Assembly: GCF_017086405.1 (NCBI RefSeq)
Contig: NZ_CP070973.1
Span: forward strand, 6,728,739-6,792,738
From: Mycobacterium gordonae
Lineage (GTDB): Bacteria; Actinomycetota; Actinomycetes; Mycobacteriales; Mycobacteriaceae
Length of the DNA stretch: 64,000 nt
Direction: 5' to 3'
The position numbers and the translations under genes are program-made. The notes beneath the pieces were generated by a model. The model was not told the origin of the DNA and made no database searches. It saw nothing but the letters and a program-made list of their open reading frames with translations. Positions within the stretch are counted from its first letter, which is position 1, and every line of letters begins with the position of its first letter. This document shows, piece by piece, positions 8,307 through 16,632 of the stretch.

Positions 8307-9185
8307 ATGTCAGATTTGCCGTCAGAATCCAGCAGCACCGGTAACAGCGTCTCCTCCGAAGGTTTGCTGCCGCAACTCGTCCAACACCTGCGGCGAAATC
8401 GGACAGCGCTGCGCGAAGAGTGGGCCCGCCGGATCACCGAGGCCGAGCTGTTGACCGCGATGACGCCGGAGGAGATCTTCTCCGAGGCGACCGCCGTCTA
8501 CGACAACTACGTCGAGGTCCTCGAGACCGGTAGCGTCGAGGCGCTACAGGACTACGCCCGCGACCTCTCCGAACGCATCATCCCGCGCGGCGTGGAGACC
8601 GATGAGGTGCTGGGCATCGTGCTGCTGCTGCGCGACGTGCTGGCGCGGTCGCTGTTCGAGAAGTACCAGGCGGAATTCGACATGCTCAACCGGGTGCTCG
8701 ACGCCTACGAGCCGGCGGCCAACCGCATCGCCAACACGGTGGGCGTCAGCTTCGTGCAGGAACGCGAGCGCATCATCCGCCAACAGCAGGAGGCCATCCG
8801 CGAGCTGTCCACGCCGGTGTTGCAGGTTCGCGAACAGCTGCTGATTCTGCCGATCATCGGGGTGCTCGACAGCCAGCGAGCCCGGCAGGTCACCGAGCAA
8901 CTGCTGCGCGCCATTCGCGCCAATCGCGCGAAGGTGGTCGTCATCGACATCACCGGCGTCCCCACCATCGACTCCACGGTGGCCAACCACCTGGTGCAGA
9001 CCGTCGACGCGTCGGGTCTGATGGGCGCCAGCGTCATCATCACCGGCCTGTCCTCCGAGATCGCCCTGACCCTGGTGACCATCGGACTGGACCTGTCGAA
9101 GATGAACGCCGTCGGCGACCTGCAGGGCGGCATCGAGGAAGCCGAGCGCTTGCTCGGGTACGAAGTCACCCGCACCGGCGAATAG
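8307..9185 (+). CDS. rsbR: RsbR-like stressosome scaffold protein
   Basis: The 292-residue protein has an N-terminal helical sensor region (about 20-150; LREEWARRITEAELLTAMTP) as in RsbR paralogues, and a C-terminal STAS domain (about 165-285). The STAS domain has the linker REQLLILPIIGVLDSQRARQ, the phospho-loop TIDSTVANHL and the second site IITG. These positions correspond to the two threonines that RsbT phosphorylates in B. subtilis RsbRA. RsbR and RsbS build the stressosome. A strong AGGAGG lies 5 nt before ATG 8307. It is the first gene of the operon rsbR-S-T-X-U plus the iron enzyme, diverging from rsfB. Confidence 0.92.
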   Translation: MSDLPSESSSTGNSVSSEGLLPQLVQHLRRNRTALREEWARRITEAELLTAMTPEEIFSEATAVYDNYVEVLETGSVEALQDYARDLSERIIPRGVETDEVLGIVLLLRDVLARSLFEKYQAEFDMLNRVLDAYEPAANRIANTVGVSFVQERERIIRQQQEAIRELSTPVLQVREQLLILPIIGVLDSQRARQVTEQLLRAIRANRAKVVVIDITGVPTIDSTVANHLVQTVDASGLMGASVIITGLSSEIALTLVTIGLDLSKMNAVGDLQGGIEEAERLLGYEVTRTGE

Positions 9186-9200
9186 TCCGGCGAGAAGTCC

Positions 9201-9596
9201 ATGCCCGTACCCATTTTGAAGCAGGGCGCGATCCTGATCGCCACTGTGCAGGCCGCCCTTACCGACTCCGACACCGAACGGTTGCGTGAAGACCTGATGG
9301 AGCGGGTCAGCCGGTTCCGCGCTCAGGGGATCGTCGTCGACGTCACGGCCATCGACGTGATGGACTCCTTCGCGGCCCGGTCGCTGCGCACGATCGCGCA
9401 CATGACCCGGTTACGCGGGGCGACCACGGTGATCGTGGGTCTGCAACCCGAGGTGGCGTTTGCCATGGTGCAGTTGGGGCTGGCCTTCGACGACATGAGC
9501 ACCGCCCTCGACCTCGAAGAGGGCATAGCCCTGCTGAACAAGGAATTGGGGCTGGGGCTGGGCAAATCGATGATCGGGCGCGACGGTGGCGGCTGA
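9201..9596 (+). CDS. rsbS: RsbS-like stressosome scaffold and RsbT antagonist
   Basis: This is a 131-residue single STAS domain beginning MPVPILKQGAILIATVQAAL, as in RsbS. The phospho-acceptor serine is in VMDSFAARSLRTI, and the following strand is TTVIVGLQPEVAFAMVQLG. RsbS holds RsbT in the stressosome until RsbT phosphorylates it under stress. It starts 15 nt after rsbR, and its stop overlaps the rsbT start by 11 nt. Confidence 0.92.
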   Translation: MPVPILKQGAILIATVQAALTDSDTERLREDLMERVSRFRAQGIVVDVTAIDVMDSFAARSLRTIAHMTRLRGATTVIVGLQPEVAFAMVQLGLAFDDMSTALDLEEGIALLNKELGLGLGKSMIGRDGGG

Positions 9597-9996
9597 GACG
9601 GTGGTCGCTATCAACACCTCCGACGACATCGTCGCTGCCCGCAAAGCCGGCCACCAGCTCGCGCTGGAACTGGGGTTCTCGTTGACCGACGTCACCATGA
9701 TCGCCACCGCGATCTCGGAGATCGCCCGCAATATCACCAGCTATGCCGGACACGGTGAGGTACGGGTCGCCGTCGACGAGCGAGAGGGACGCAAGGCGCT
9801 GGTGGTGCGCGCCGCGGACGAAGGCCCCGGGATCGCCGACATCGACCGTGCGATGGAGGACGGATACACCACCGGTCGCGGACTCGGCATGGGTTTGCCG
9901 GGAGCGCGGCGGCTGATGGATCGCCTGGTCGTGGAGTCATCACTCGGCCGCGGCACGGTCATCGAGATGTGGAAGTGGGTGCCGGCGCGTGCCTGA
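9586..9996 (+). CDS. rsbT: RsbT-like switch serine/threonine kinase
   Basis: This 136-residue GHKL kinase has the N-box glutamate and asparagine (SEIARNITSYA), the G1 box ADEGPGIADID and the G2 box GRGLGMGLPGARRLMD. The order and length are as in RsbT. In the stressosome model it phosphorylates RsbR and RsbS, is released, and activates the RsbU-type phosphatase. It has a GTG start at 9586 inside rsbS and overlaps rsbX by 8 nt, so translation is probably coupled. Confidence 0.92.
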   Translation: MAAETVVAINTSDDIVAARKAGHQLALELGFSLTDVTMIATAISEIARNITSYAGHGEVRVAVDEREGRKALVVRAADEGPGIADIDRAMEDGYTTGRGLGMGLPGARRLMDRLVVESSLGRGTVIEMWKWVPARA

Positions 9997-10627
9997 CCGC
10001 GCCCGGTCGGCGGGTCGTTTCGGACCCATCGAGTGGGCGGCGGCGAGTCGCCCCCGCCCAGGCGAGCAACTGTGCGGCGACCAGGTCATCGCGGTCGACG
10101 TCGACGGTGCGGCAGCGCTGTTCGGTGTGCTGGACGGCCTGGGCCACGGACCAGCCGCCGCCGGCGCCGCGCTCGCGGGCGTCGAGGCGCTGACCAGGGC
10201 CCGTGGGGAGCGGCTGGAGGTACTGGTCGCGCTCTGCCACCGGGTGCTGACCGGTACCCGGGGCGCCGCGATGTCGTTGGCTCGCATCGATTTTCAGAGC
10301 AGCAAGCTGAGCTGGACCGGGATCGGCAATGTCCGCGCGAACTTGCTGGCCAAGAGCGTCAGTGGCGTCCAAGTCCGATCCAGCGCCCGGTTGGTCGGCG
10401 GCATCGTGGGCTACCGGATCCCGGAAACCCGCCCCGCCCAGGTGGTTTCGATGCGCACCGGCGATCTGCTGGTCATCACCAGCGACGGCATCTCCGACGA
10501 CTACGTCGACCATATCGACTTCGCGGCTTCCGCTGTTGACATCGCAGAGCAGGTGCTGGAAAAGCATGCCAAGGAATCCGACGACGCCATGGTGCTGACG
10601 GCACGCCACCGGGGTATCTCGACATGA
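9989..10627 (+). CDS. rsbX: RsbX-like PP2C phosphatase (stressosome reset)
   Basis: This is a 212-residue PPM/PP2C phosphatase. The metal-binding motifs are present: GEQLCGDQ, VLDGLGHG, ITSDGISDDY and KESDDAMVL. RsbX dephosphorylates RsbR and RsbS and returns the stressosome to its resting state. GTG at 9989 overlaps rsbT. The stop at 10627 overlaps the next ATG by 4 nt. Confidence 0.9.
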   Translation: MPDRARSAGRFGPIEWAAASRPRPGEQLCGDQVIAVDVDGAAALFGVLDGLGHGPAAAGAALAGVEALTRARGERLEVLVALCHRVLTGTRGAAMSLARIDFQSSKLSWTGIGNVRANLLAKSVSGVQVRSSARLVGGIVGYRIPETRPAQVVSMRTGDLLVITSDGISDDYVDHIDFAASAVDIAEQVLEKHAKESDDAMVLTARHRGIST

Positions 10628-12843
10628 CCTACACCGACGACTTTCACGACCAGTACCGGGCGGCGCTGCGGGCGTACCTAAAGACCCGCAACGAGGACAG
10701 CCTGGCAGTGGGGCACGAACTCGGCCGCAGGGCTCTGCAGGAACAGATCAGCATGCTCGACATCATCGAGAACACCTTCTGGCTGCTCGACGAACTCTCC
10801 AAGACCGAACCGGTCGACCGCGGCACCGCACTGGAGTTCGTGCTGCAGACACTGGCGCCCTTGGACGTCGCAACCCGCGGGTTCATCGACGGCACAAGGC
10901 GATACGCGCAGGAACGGGCGCGCGCCGAAGACCTTGCCGACCGGGACAGGTTCCGGACGGCGCTGGTGAACTCGCTACAGGAGGGATTCTTCGTCGCCGA
11001 CGAGCACGGCGCCGTCGTGGAGGTCAACAACGCCTTCGCCGATATTCTCGGATACGGCGCGGCGGGTTTGCCGTATCCGTGGCCTCAGCCGTGGCTGGTG
11101 GACAGGGAAGGCACGTACCAGGAGCAGCAGCGGGTCCGTGAGTTGGGCAGTGCCGACTACGAGATCCCGGTCCGCCATCAGGACGGGCACCTGGCCTGGG
11201 TGGCCGTGAGCATCAACGCGGTTCGCGATCCAGACGGTGGACCCGCCGTATACGTCGGAACGGTCCGCGACGTCACCGCACAGCGGGCCTTCGCCGCCCG
11301 GGAAAGCGCGGTGATGCGCTTGGCCACATCCGTCAGCGTGGCCAAGAGCGTGGCCGAGGTGCTCGAGATCACCCTCGACGAGAGCCGCACCGCGGTCGAC
11401 GTAAGCCGCGTCGTCGCGGTGATGTGGCCGTCCGGCGAAGGCGAACCCACCGTCGTGACGGCCGGGGACCCCCCTGAATCTAGCTGGCGCGCAATGGATC
11501 CACTGCTGTGCGAGATCTTCCAGGACTCCCGGCACCAGCTGCCGCTGACCGCGAAGACGGTCGAGTGCCCGGATAGTCCCGGCCGGGCACAGGGTTTGGT
11601 CGCCATGCTGTCCGGCGCCGGGGACGTGGCCCTGTGGCTGGAACTGGCTTCACCCCGCTGGGTGAGCGCCGAGGACAAGCTGCTGGTGACGATGCTCATC
11701 GGTCACTTGAGCCTGGCCATCCAGCACGTCCGGCAGTTCGAGGCCGCACGGGTGACTTCGATGACGCTGCAACGGGCGATGCTCCCGCCGATGACGCCGC
11801 CGCCCGGCTTTGCGGTGCGCTATGAGCCGGCGGTGCCGCCGCTGGAGATCGGCGGCGACTGGTACGACGTACTGGAGATCGACGAACGCCGCATCGGCAT
11901 CGTCGTCGGAGACTGTGTGGGCCGCGGTTTGCCGGCAGCCGCGATCATGGGCCAGCTGCGCAGTTCCGCGCGGGCTTTGCTGCTCACCGGCGCCAAACCC
12001 GCCGTGCTGCTCGAACAACTCGACGCTGCGGCGTCGCTGATTCCCGACGCGTACTGCACGACGGTGTTTCTGGCGATACTCGACACCGAATCCGGCGTGC
12101 TCGAATACAGCAACGCCGGTCACATGCCCGCCGTGCTCGTCAAGAGCGAAGCCGGCGCACCCACCGAGACGATGCTGCTCACCGGCGCCAGTTCGGTACC
12201 GCTTGCGGTGCGGCGCAACGAAACTCGACCGCAGGCTGCCGAGCTGCTGCCGCCGGGCTCGATGCTGATGTGGTTCACTGACGGTTTGGTGGAGCGCCGG
12301 CACGAGTCCATCGACGACGGGCTCGCCCGCGTCGCGGCTGTTCTGACGGATGCGATCGGACTGCCCATCAGCGCCGTCGCCGACGCGGTGCTGGACCAGT
12401 TGGCGCCGGCCGGGGGATACGACGACGACGTCGCCATGGTCGTCTACCGGCATCGGCTGGCACCACTGCGCATCGAGACCAAGGCCATCGCAGAAAACCT
12501 GGCGCCTATCCGTTGGGCGTTGAGTTCCTGGCTGGGCGCCGCGGAGATCTCGGAGCTGCAAGCCGCCGACATCGTGCTGGTCATCAGTGAGGCCTGCACC
12601 AACTGCGTCGAGCACGCCTACGAAGGACACGAGGTCGGGACCATGCTGCTGGAGATGACGGGGACCGCCAACGAGATCCGTGCGCGGATCGCCGACTCGG
12701 GGTCGTGGAAGCCACCTGCCGCCGACCCGGGTAACGGCGGCCGCGGCCTGCCGCTGATGAAGGTCATGAGCGAGTCGATGCAGATCGACAACCGCCCGGA
12801 CGGCACCGCCGTCGACGTCGTCTTTCGTTTGCCTGCCCGCTAG
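10624..12843 (+). CDS. rsbU: RsbU-like PP2C phosphatase with PAS, GAF and RsbW-like kinase domains
   Basis: This is a 739-residue multidomain output protein. The N-terminal helical region (1-100; LGRRALQEQISMLDIIENTF) resembles the RsbT-binding domain of RsbU. It is followed by PAS (about 105-225), GAF (about 230-375), a SpoIIE/PP2C domain (about 380-600; EIGGDWYDV, GDCVGRGLPAAA, YSNAGHMPAV, GYDDDVAMVVYR) and a C-terminal GHKL domain (about 610-735; SEACTNCVEHAYEG, GNGGRGLPLMKV). Having phosphatase and kinase in one chain allows both antagonist activation and sigma-factor restraint. The usual phosphatase motif GDVxG is GDCVG here. It overlaps rsbX by 4 nt and precedes the iron enzyme by 14 nt. 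Confidence 0.9.
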   Translation: MTYTDDFHDQYRAALRAYLKTRNEDSLAVGHELGRRALQEQISMLDIIENTFWLLDELSKTEPVDRGTALEFVLQTLAPLDVATRGFIDGTRRYAQERARAEDLADRDRFRTALVNSLQEGFFVADEHGAVVEVNNAFADILGYGAAGLPYPWPQPWLVDREGTYQEQQRVRELGSADYEIPVRHQDGHLAWVAVSINAVRDPDGGPAVYVGTVRDVTAQRAFAARESAVMRLATSVSVAKSVAEVLEITLDESRTAVDVSRVVAVMWPSGEGEPTVVTAGDPPESSWRAMDPLLCEIFQDSRHQLPLTAKTVECPDSPGRAQGLVAMLSGAGDVALWLELASPRWVSAEDKLLVTMLIGHLSLAIQHVRQFEAARVTSMTLQRAMLPPMTPPPGFAVRYEPAVPPLEIGGDWYDVLEIDERRIGIVVGDCVGRGLPAAAIMGQLRSSARALLLTGAKPAVLLEQLDAAASLIPDAYCTTVFLAILDTESGVLEYSNAGHMPAVLVKSEAGAPTETMLLTGASSVPLAVRRNETRPQAAELLPPGSMLMWFTDGLVERRHESIDDGLARVAAVLTDAIGLPISAVADAVLDQLAPAGGYDDDVAMVVYRHRLAPLRIETKAIAENLAPIRWALSSWLGAAEISELQAADIVLVISEACTNCVEHAYEGHEVGTMLLEMTGTANEIRARIADSGSWKPPAADPGNGGRGLPLMKVMSESMQIDNRPDGTAVDVVFRLPAR

Positions 12844-12857
12844 CGGGGTAAAACATC

Positions 12858-13880
12858 GTGGTGACCCACACGTCGATCACCGTTGAACCCGCCCTGCCGG
12901 CGGCACACGGTCCGCTGTCGACGGCCGTGCGCCGGATTCTGACCACGCCGGCCTTGCGCGAGCCGTCGAGCCGCGTCGGGGCGTCGGTGCGCGACTCCGA
13001 TCCCTACGGCCTGGACCTGCAGCTGGCGTTGTACATGTGCTACGAGTTGCATTACCGCGGTTTCGCGTCGGTGGATCCGGGTTGGGAATGGAATCCCGGC
13101 CTGCTGGCGCTGCGGGCAGAACTGGAACGCGTGTTCTTGTCTGGCGTTCGCCGCGACGTGGGACCCATCGACGCCGGTCACACCGCCGCGGCGGAGATGG
13201 AAGCGCTGACGATCGAGCCCAAGAGCGGCACCGGCCCGTCCTACTATCTTCGGGACAGCGGGACCTGGGAGCAGATGCGCGAGTACTTCGTCCATCGCTC
13301 GCTGTATCACCTCAAAGAGGGCGATCCGCACGCGTTTGCGATACCGCGCCTGACCGGCACCGCCAAGGCGGCGTTCGTCGCGATCGAGTTCGATGAGTAC
13401 GGCGCCGGCCGGGGTCCGCGGATGCATCAGCAGCTGTTCGCGGACCTGTTGATCGCGGCGCAACTGGATTCGACCTATCTCGGCTATCTGGACGCGGTCC
13501 CGGCCGAGTCGCTGGCAGCGGTCAATCTTATGTCGATGTTCGGCCTGCACCGGCGGTTGCGCGGGGCCGCGGTGGGGCACTTCGCTTCCATCGAGATCAC
13601 CTCGCCGCCGGGTTCCCGCCGCATGGTCGACGCGCTGCAGCGGATGCAGGCGCCGGAGGCCTGCGCGCACTTCTACCGCGAGCACGTGGAAGCCGACGCG
13701 GTCCATGAGCATGTGGTGCGCATCGACGTGGTCGGCGATCTGCTGGCCCGTGAACCTCAACTGGACAGCGACGTCGTCTTCGGCATTCGCGCGCACGCCG
13801 CTGTCGAAGACCGGCTGGCCGACGCGCTGATGACCGCCTGGCAGCAGGAACGATCGTCGCTGCGGCGGCCGCTGAGCTGA
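12858..13880 (+). CDS. haem-oxygenase-like iron-containing redox enzyme
   Basis: The 340-residue protein matches the iron-containing redox enzyme (Haem_oxygenase_2-like) family. Visible metal-ligand candidates are REYFVHRSLYHLKEGDPH (142-158), EFDEYGAGRGPRMH (177-190), GHFASIE (240-246) and the HxxxDxxH helix HVEADAVH (276-283). The last has the same spacing as in the diiron/iron HDO enzyme UndA. Characterised relatives oxidise, cleave or N-oxygenate small molecules; the substrate here is unknown. It starts 14 nt after rsbU, so it is probably the last gene of the stressosome operon. It faces the CDGSH gene with one base between the stops. GTG at 12858 or 12861 could start it. Confidence 0.8.
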   Translation: MVTHTSITVEPALPAAHGPLSTAVRRILTTPALREPSSRVGASVRDSDPYGLDLQLALYMCYELHYRGFASVDPGWEWNPGLLALRAELERVFLSGVRRDVGPIDAGHTAAAEMEALTIEPKSGTGPSYYLRDSGTWEQMREYFVHRSLYHLKEGDPHAFAIPRLTGTAKAAFVAIEFDEYGAGRGPRMHQQLFADLLIAAQLDSTYLGYLDAVPAESLAAVNLMSMFGLHRRLRGAAVGHFASIEITSPPGSRRMVDALQRMQAPEACAHFYREHVEADAVHEHVVRIDVVGDLLAREPQLDSDVVFGIRAHAAVEDRLADALMTAWQQERSSLRRPLS

Positions 13881-13881
13881 G

Positions 13882-14097
13882 TCAATGCTCCGCGTTCAGT
13901 AGGCCCTCGACTTTGGGGCCGCGGCATCTGCGGTGGCTGGTGTCGCACAGCGGGTAGTCCTGGCTGCGCCGGCATGTGCACACGGCAACCATGAAGCGAT
14001 CGGACTCGATCACGTCACCGTTGGGCGTCTCGATCCGCGCCGGTCCAGAAACCAGCACCGGCCCGTTGGGTATCACCTGTACGCGGGTAGTGCTCAC
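13882..14097 (-). CDS. CDGSH-type iron-sulfur protein
   Basis: This 71-residue protein has one CDGSH-type motif, CTCRRSQDYPLCDTSH, giving the Cys3-His1 ligand set of a [2Fe-2S] cluster. A short beta segment (GPVLVSGPARIETPNGDVI) precedes it. Members act as small electron or cluster carriers. The GTG start at 14097 overlaps the methyltransferase stop (GTGA), showing translational coupling; the longer upstream frame lies inside that gene. The neighbour across the 1-nt gap is the iron redox enzyme, a plausible electron partner by inference. Confidence 0.88.
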   Translation of the reverse strand: MSTTRVQVIPNGPVLVSGPARIETPNGDVIESDRFMVAVCTCRRSQDYPLCDTSHRRCRGPKVEGLLNAEH

Positions 14098-14786
14098 GGC
14101 TTGTCTGCCCGGATCACCACGATCTTCTCCTTCTGGCAGCCGCGCGCTACGAAACCGGCCTGCTCCAGCCATTGTGCTCGGGCGGTCAACACCGGCCCGT
14201 ACGGAATCAGCTGAGATGCAACGACATCGGCCTGGAGCCCGGTCGCCCGCAACGATTCCAAGGTCTGCTCGACACCTGCGAGAGCCGAGTGCACCAGCAA
14301 CAGCGACCCGCCGTCCGCCAACAGCTTCGACGCTGACCCGCACAACGGGTCCAGTACCAGACGCCCGTCGGGGCCGGCGTTGTAGGCGCGGGACGGGCCG
14401 GCAATCGAGGCGATCGCGCCCGTGTCGTCACGGGGCGGGGTCGGCACATAAGGCGGGTTGGACACCACGACGTCGAACGGGCCCTGGTCCAGAGCCTTCA
14501 CCCAAGATCCTTGCCGCACGTCGACATCGACGCCGGCGCCGGCGGCATTGCCTCGCGAATAGTTGACGGCGGAGGGACAGATGTCGTAGGCCGTCACACT
14601 GGCACATCCCATCTCGGCAGCCGCTATCGCGACGAATCCCGACCCGGTGCACAGATCGAGCACGCGCCGCCCGGGAATAAGACCCGTTCGTCGCATCGTG
14701 TCGACCAGCAGGTAGGAGTCATATTGGGGTTGGTAAACCCGCTCGGCGACCAGAGTTTCGGCTGGCACTGAATATGTGGTCGTCAC
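14094..14786 (-). CDS. HemK/MTQ2-like NPPY methyltransferase
   Basis: The 230-residue protein is a class I SAM methyltransferase: motif I is VLDLCTGSGFVAIAAAEMG (around 42-60) and the N/Q/A-methylation motif is NPPYVPTPP (around 108-116). NPPY enzymes methylate planar nitrogens such as protein glutamine or adenine. It lacks the N-terminal release-factor-binding domain of PrmC, so a release factor is not the obvious substrate. It forms a two-gene unit with the CDGSH gene. Confidence 0.85.
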   Translation of the reverse strand: MTTTYSVPAETLVAERVYQPQYDSYLLVDTMRRTGLIPGRRVLDLCTGSGFVAIAAAEMGCASVTAYDICPSAVNYSRGNAAGAGVDVDVRQGSWVKALDQGPFDVVVSNPPYVPTPPRDDTGAIASIAGPSRAYNAGPDGRLVLDPLCGSASKLLADGGSLLLVHSALAGVEQTLESLRATGLQADVVASQLIPYGPVLTARAQWLEQAGFVARGCQKEKIVVIRADKP

Positions 14787-14891
14787 GGCAAGCCTTTCTC
14801 GACCCGTCGAGGGAGTAGGCCGTGGCGATCACGGCTCGGCATTTTAGTTTCCCCGGAATGGTTCTTTGAAACCGATTTCAGGAATTTGTGG

Positions 14892-15449
14892 CTATGTGGA
14901 CGAATCGGCGGGCGCATCGGCGAAATGCCGCAAGATCGTTGAACAAAAGGCCGACAAGTCTTTCGGGGACCGACTGGTGATCAGATTCTTGTCGACCACC
15001 ACCTCTTCGTCGACGACCCTCGCTCCCGCGTTACGGAGATCGGTGCGGATGCTCGGGTAGGACGTGAGTTTGCGTCCGGCCACGACGCCCGCCTCCACCA
15101 GGGTCCACGGGCCGTGACATATTGCGGCAACGGGCTTTCCGCTTTCTACAAAGTCCCGCACGAACGAGACCGCGGACTTGTCCAGGCGCAACTTGTCCGG
15201 GTTCACGGTGCCGCCGGGCAGCACCAGCCCGTCGTAATCGCCGGGCGAGGCATCTGACACCATGCGGTCGACTTTGATCGTTCCGGCGGGCTCGAGATCG
15301 TGGTTGCGAGCTTCGATTTCACCATCTTTCAACGACACGATGTCTACCTGCGCACCAGCCTTTCGCAGGGTGTCGCGGGGTTGCTCGAGTTCGACCTTTT
15401 CTACGCCGTCGGCTGCCAGGATCGCAATTTTTTTGCCGCCCAGAATCAT
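14892..15449 (-). CDS. DJ-1/PfpI family protein
   Basis: The 185-residue protein has the PfpI layout: KKIAILAADGVEKVELEQP at the start, YDGLVLPGGTVNPDKLR, and the nucleophile elbow PVAAICHGPWTLVEAG. Family members act as glyoxalases, deglycases, chaperones or proteases. The gene is 13 nt upstream of the alcohol dehydrogenase start region on the other side of its stop (15463), in the same direction and downstream of that gene, so an oxidative or aldehyde-stress role is reasonable but unproven. Confidence 0.88.
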   Translation of the reverse strand: MILGGKKIAILAADGVEKVELEQPRDTLRKAGAQVDIVSLKDGEIEARNHDLEPAGTIKVDRMVSDASPGDYDGLVLPGGTVNPDKLRLDKSAVSFVRDFVESGKPVAAICHGPWTLVEAGVVAGRKLTSYPSIRTDLRNAGARVVDEEVVVDKNLITSRSPKDLSAFCSTILRHFADAPADSST

Positions 15450-15462
15450 TGGAACTATCTCC

Positions 15463-16632
15463 TCATGGATTTAGGACAACCTTTGTGCAGTTGTCCTGCT
15501 TGTGTTTGAAGATCTCGTAGCCCTGGGGAGACTGATTCAACGGCAGATGATGGCTGATGATCGCTGTCGGGTCGATTTCACCGTTGCGGATCCGGTCGAG
15601 CAGCGGACGCATGTAGCGCTGCACGTGGCACTGCCCGGTCTTGATGGTCAACGAGCGATTCATCACCGCTCCGATCGGGAACTTGTCCATCATTCCGCCG
15701 TAGACGCCGACGACCGAAATGGTGCCGCCGTTGCGGCAGCTCATCGCCGCTTCCCGAAGTGCATGTGGCCGTTCGGTTTCCAGTCGCGCCGCCTGCTTCA
15801 CCCGGTCGTAGGCGTCTACCACGGTCGATCCGTTTCGGGCCTCCATGCCCACCGCGTCGATACAGTGGTCCGGGCCGCGGCCGGCGGTCATCTCCCGCAA
15901 CTCTTCGAGCACCGACGTTTCCGCGAAGTTCAGCGGCGTCGCACCCAGTCGTTCGGCCAACTCCAGCCGGTAGGGCACCTGGTCGATGATGATGACCTGC
16001 GACGCTCCGAGCAGCTTCGCACTGACCGCCGCGAACAACCCTACCGGGCCGGCGCCCCACACCGCGACGACGTCGTCGGGAGTGATGTCGCACATTTCGG
16101 CGGCCATGTAGCCCGTCGGCAAGATGTCGGAGAGGAAGAGGGCCTGGTCGTCGGTCAGGTCGTCCTCGATCTTCAGCGGCCCGACGTCGGCGAACGGAAC
16201 GCGGGCGTATTCCGCCTGCCCGCCGGCGAATCCGCCCAGCATGTGCGAGTAGCCGAACAGTCCCGCCGGCGAATGACCCATCAGCTTCTCGGCCATTCCC
16301 GCGTTGGGATTGGAGTTCTCACAGAGCGAATACAGGTCGCGGTCACAGGCCGAGCACGAGCCACACGCGATGGGGAACGGCACCACCACCCGGTCACCGA
16401 CGGTGAGGTTGTCGACCCGCTTGCCGACTTCGACTACCTCACCCATGAATTCGTGGCCGAGGATGTCGCCGCGTTTGACGGTCGGGATGTAGCCATCGTA
16501 GATATGCAGGTCCGAGCCACAGATGGCGGTAGAGGTGACCCGCACGATGGCATCCCGGTCGTTCAGAATTTTCGGGTCCGGAACCGACTGCACCTCAACA
16601 CTATTGCGCCCCGCCCAGACAGTAGCCTTCAT
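15463..16632 (-). CDS. zinc-dependent alcohol/formaldehyde dehydrogenase
   Basis: This is a 389-residue medium-chain dehydrogenase. Catalytic zinc ligands are in TAICGSDLHIYDG and GHEFMGEV. The structural zinc site is CGSCSACDRDLYSLCE. The Rossmann motif is VWGAGPVGLFAAV followed by VIIIDQVPYRLELA, where Asp favours NAD. The long form with an extra loop (CHVQRYMRPLLDRI) fits the glutathione-independent formaldehyde-dehydrogenase-like subgroup. Its ATG overlaps the stop of the SRPBCC gene by 4 nt, so the two are co-translated. The physiological substrate is unknown. Confidence 0.88.
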   Translation of the reverse strand: MKATVWAGRNSVEVQSVPDPKILNDRDAIVRVTSTAICGSDLHIYDGYIPTVKRGDILGHEFMGEVVEVGKRVDNLTVGDRVVVPFPIACGSCSACDRDLYSLCENSNPNAGMAEKLMGHSPAGLFGYSHMLGGFAGGQAEYARVPFADVGPLKIEDDLTDDQALFLSDILPTGYMAAEMCDITPDDVVAVWGAGPVGLFAAVSAKLLGASQVIIIDQVPYRLELAERLGATPLNFAETSVLEELREMTAGRGPDHCIDAVGMEARNGSTVVDAYDRVKQAARLETERPHALREAAMSCRNGGTISVVGVYGGMMDKFPIGAVMNRSLTIKTGQCHVQRYMRPLLDRIRNGEIDPTAIISHHLPLNQSPQGYEIFKHKQDNCTKVVLNP

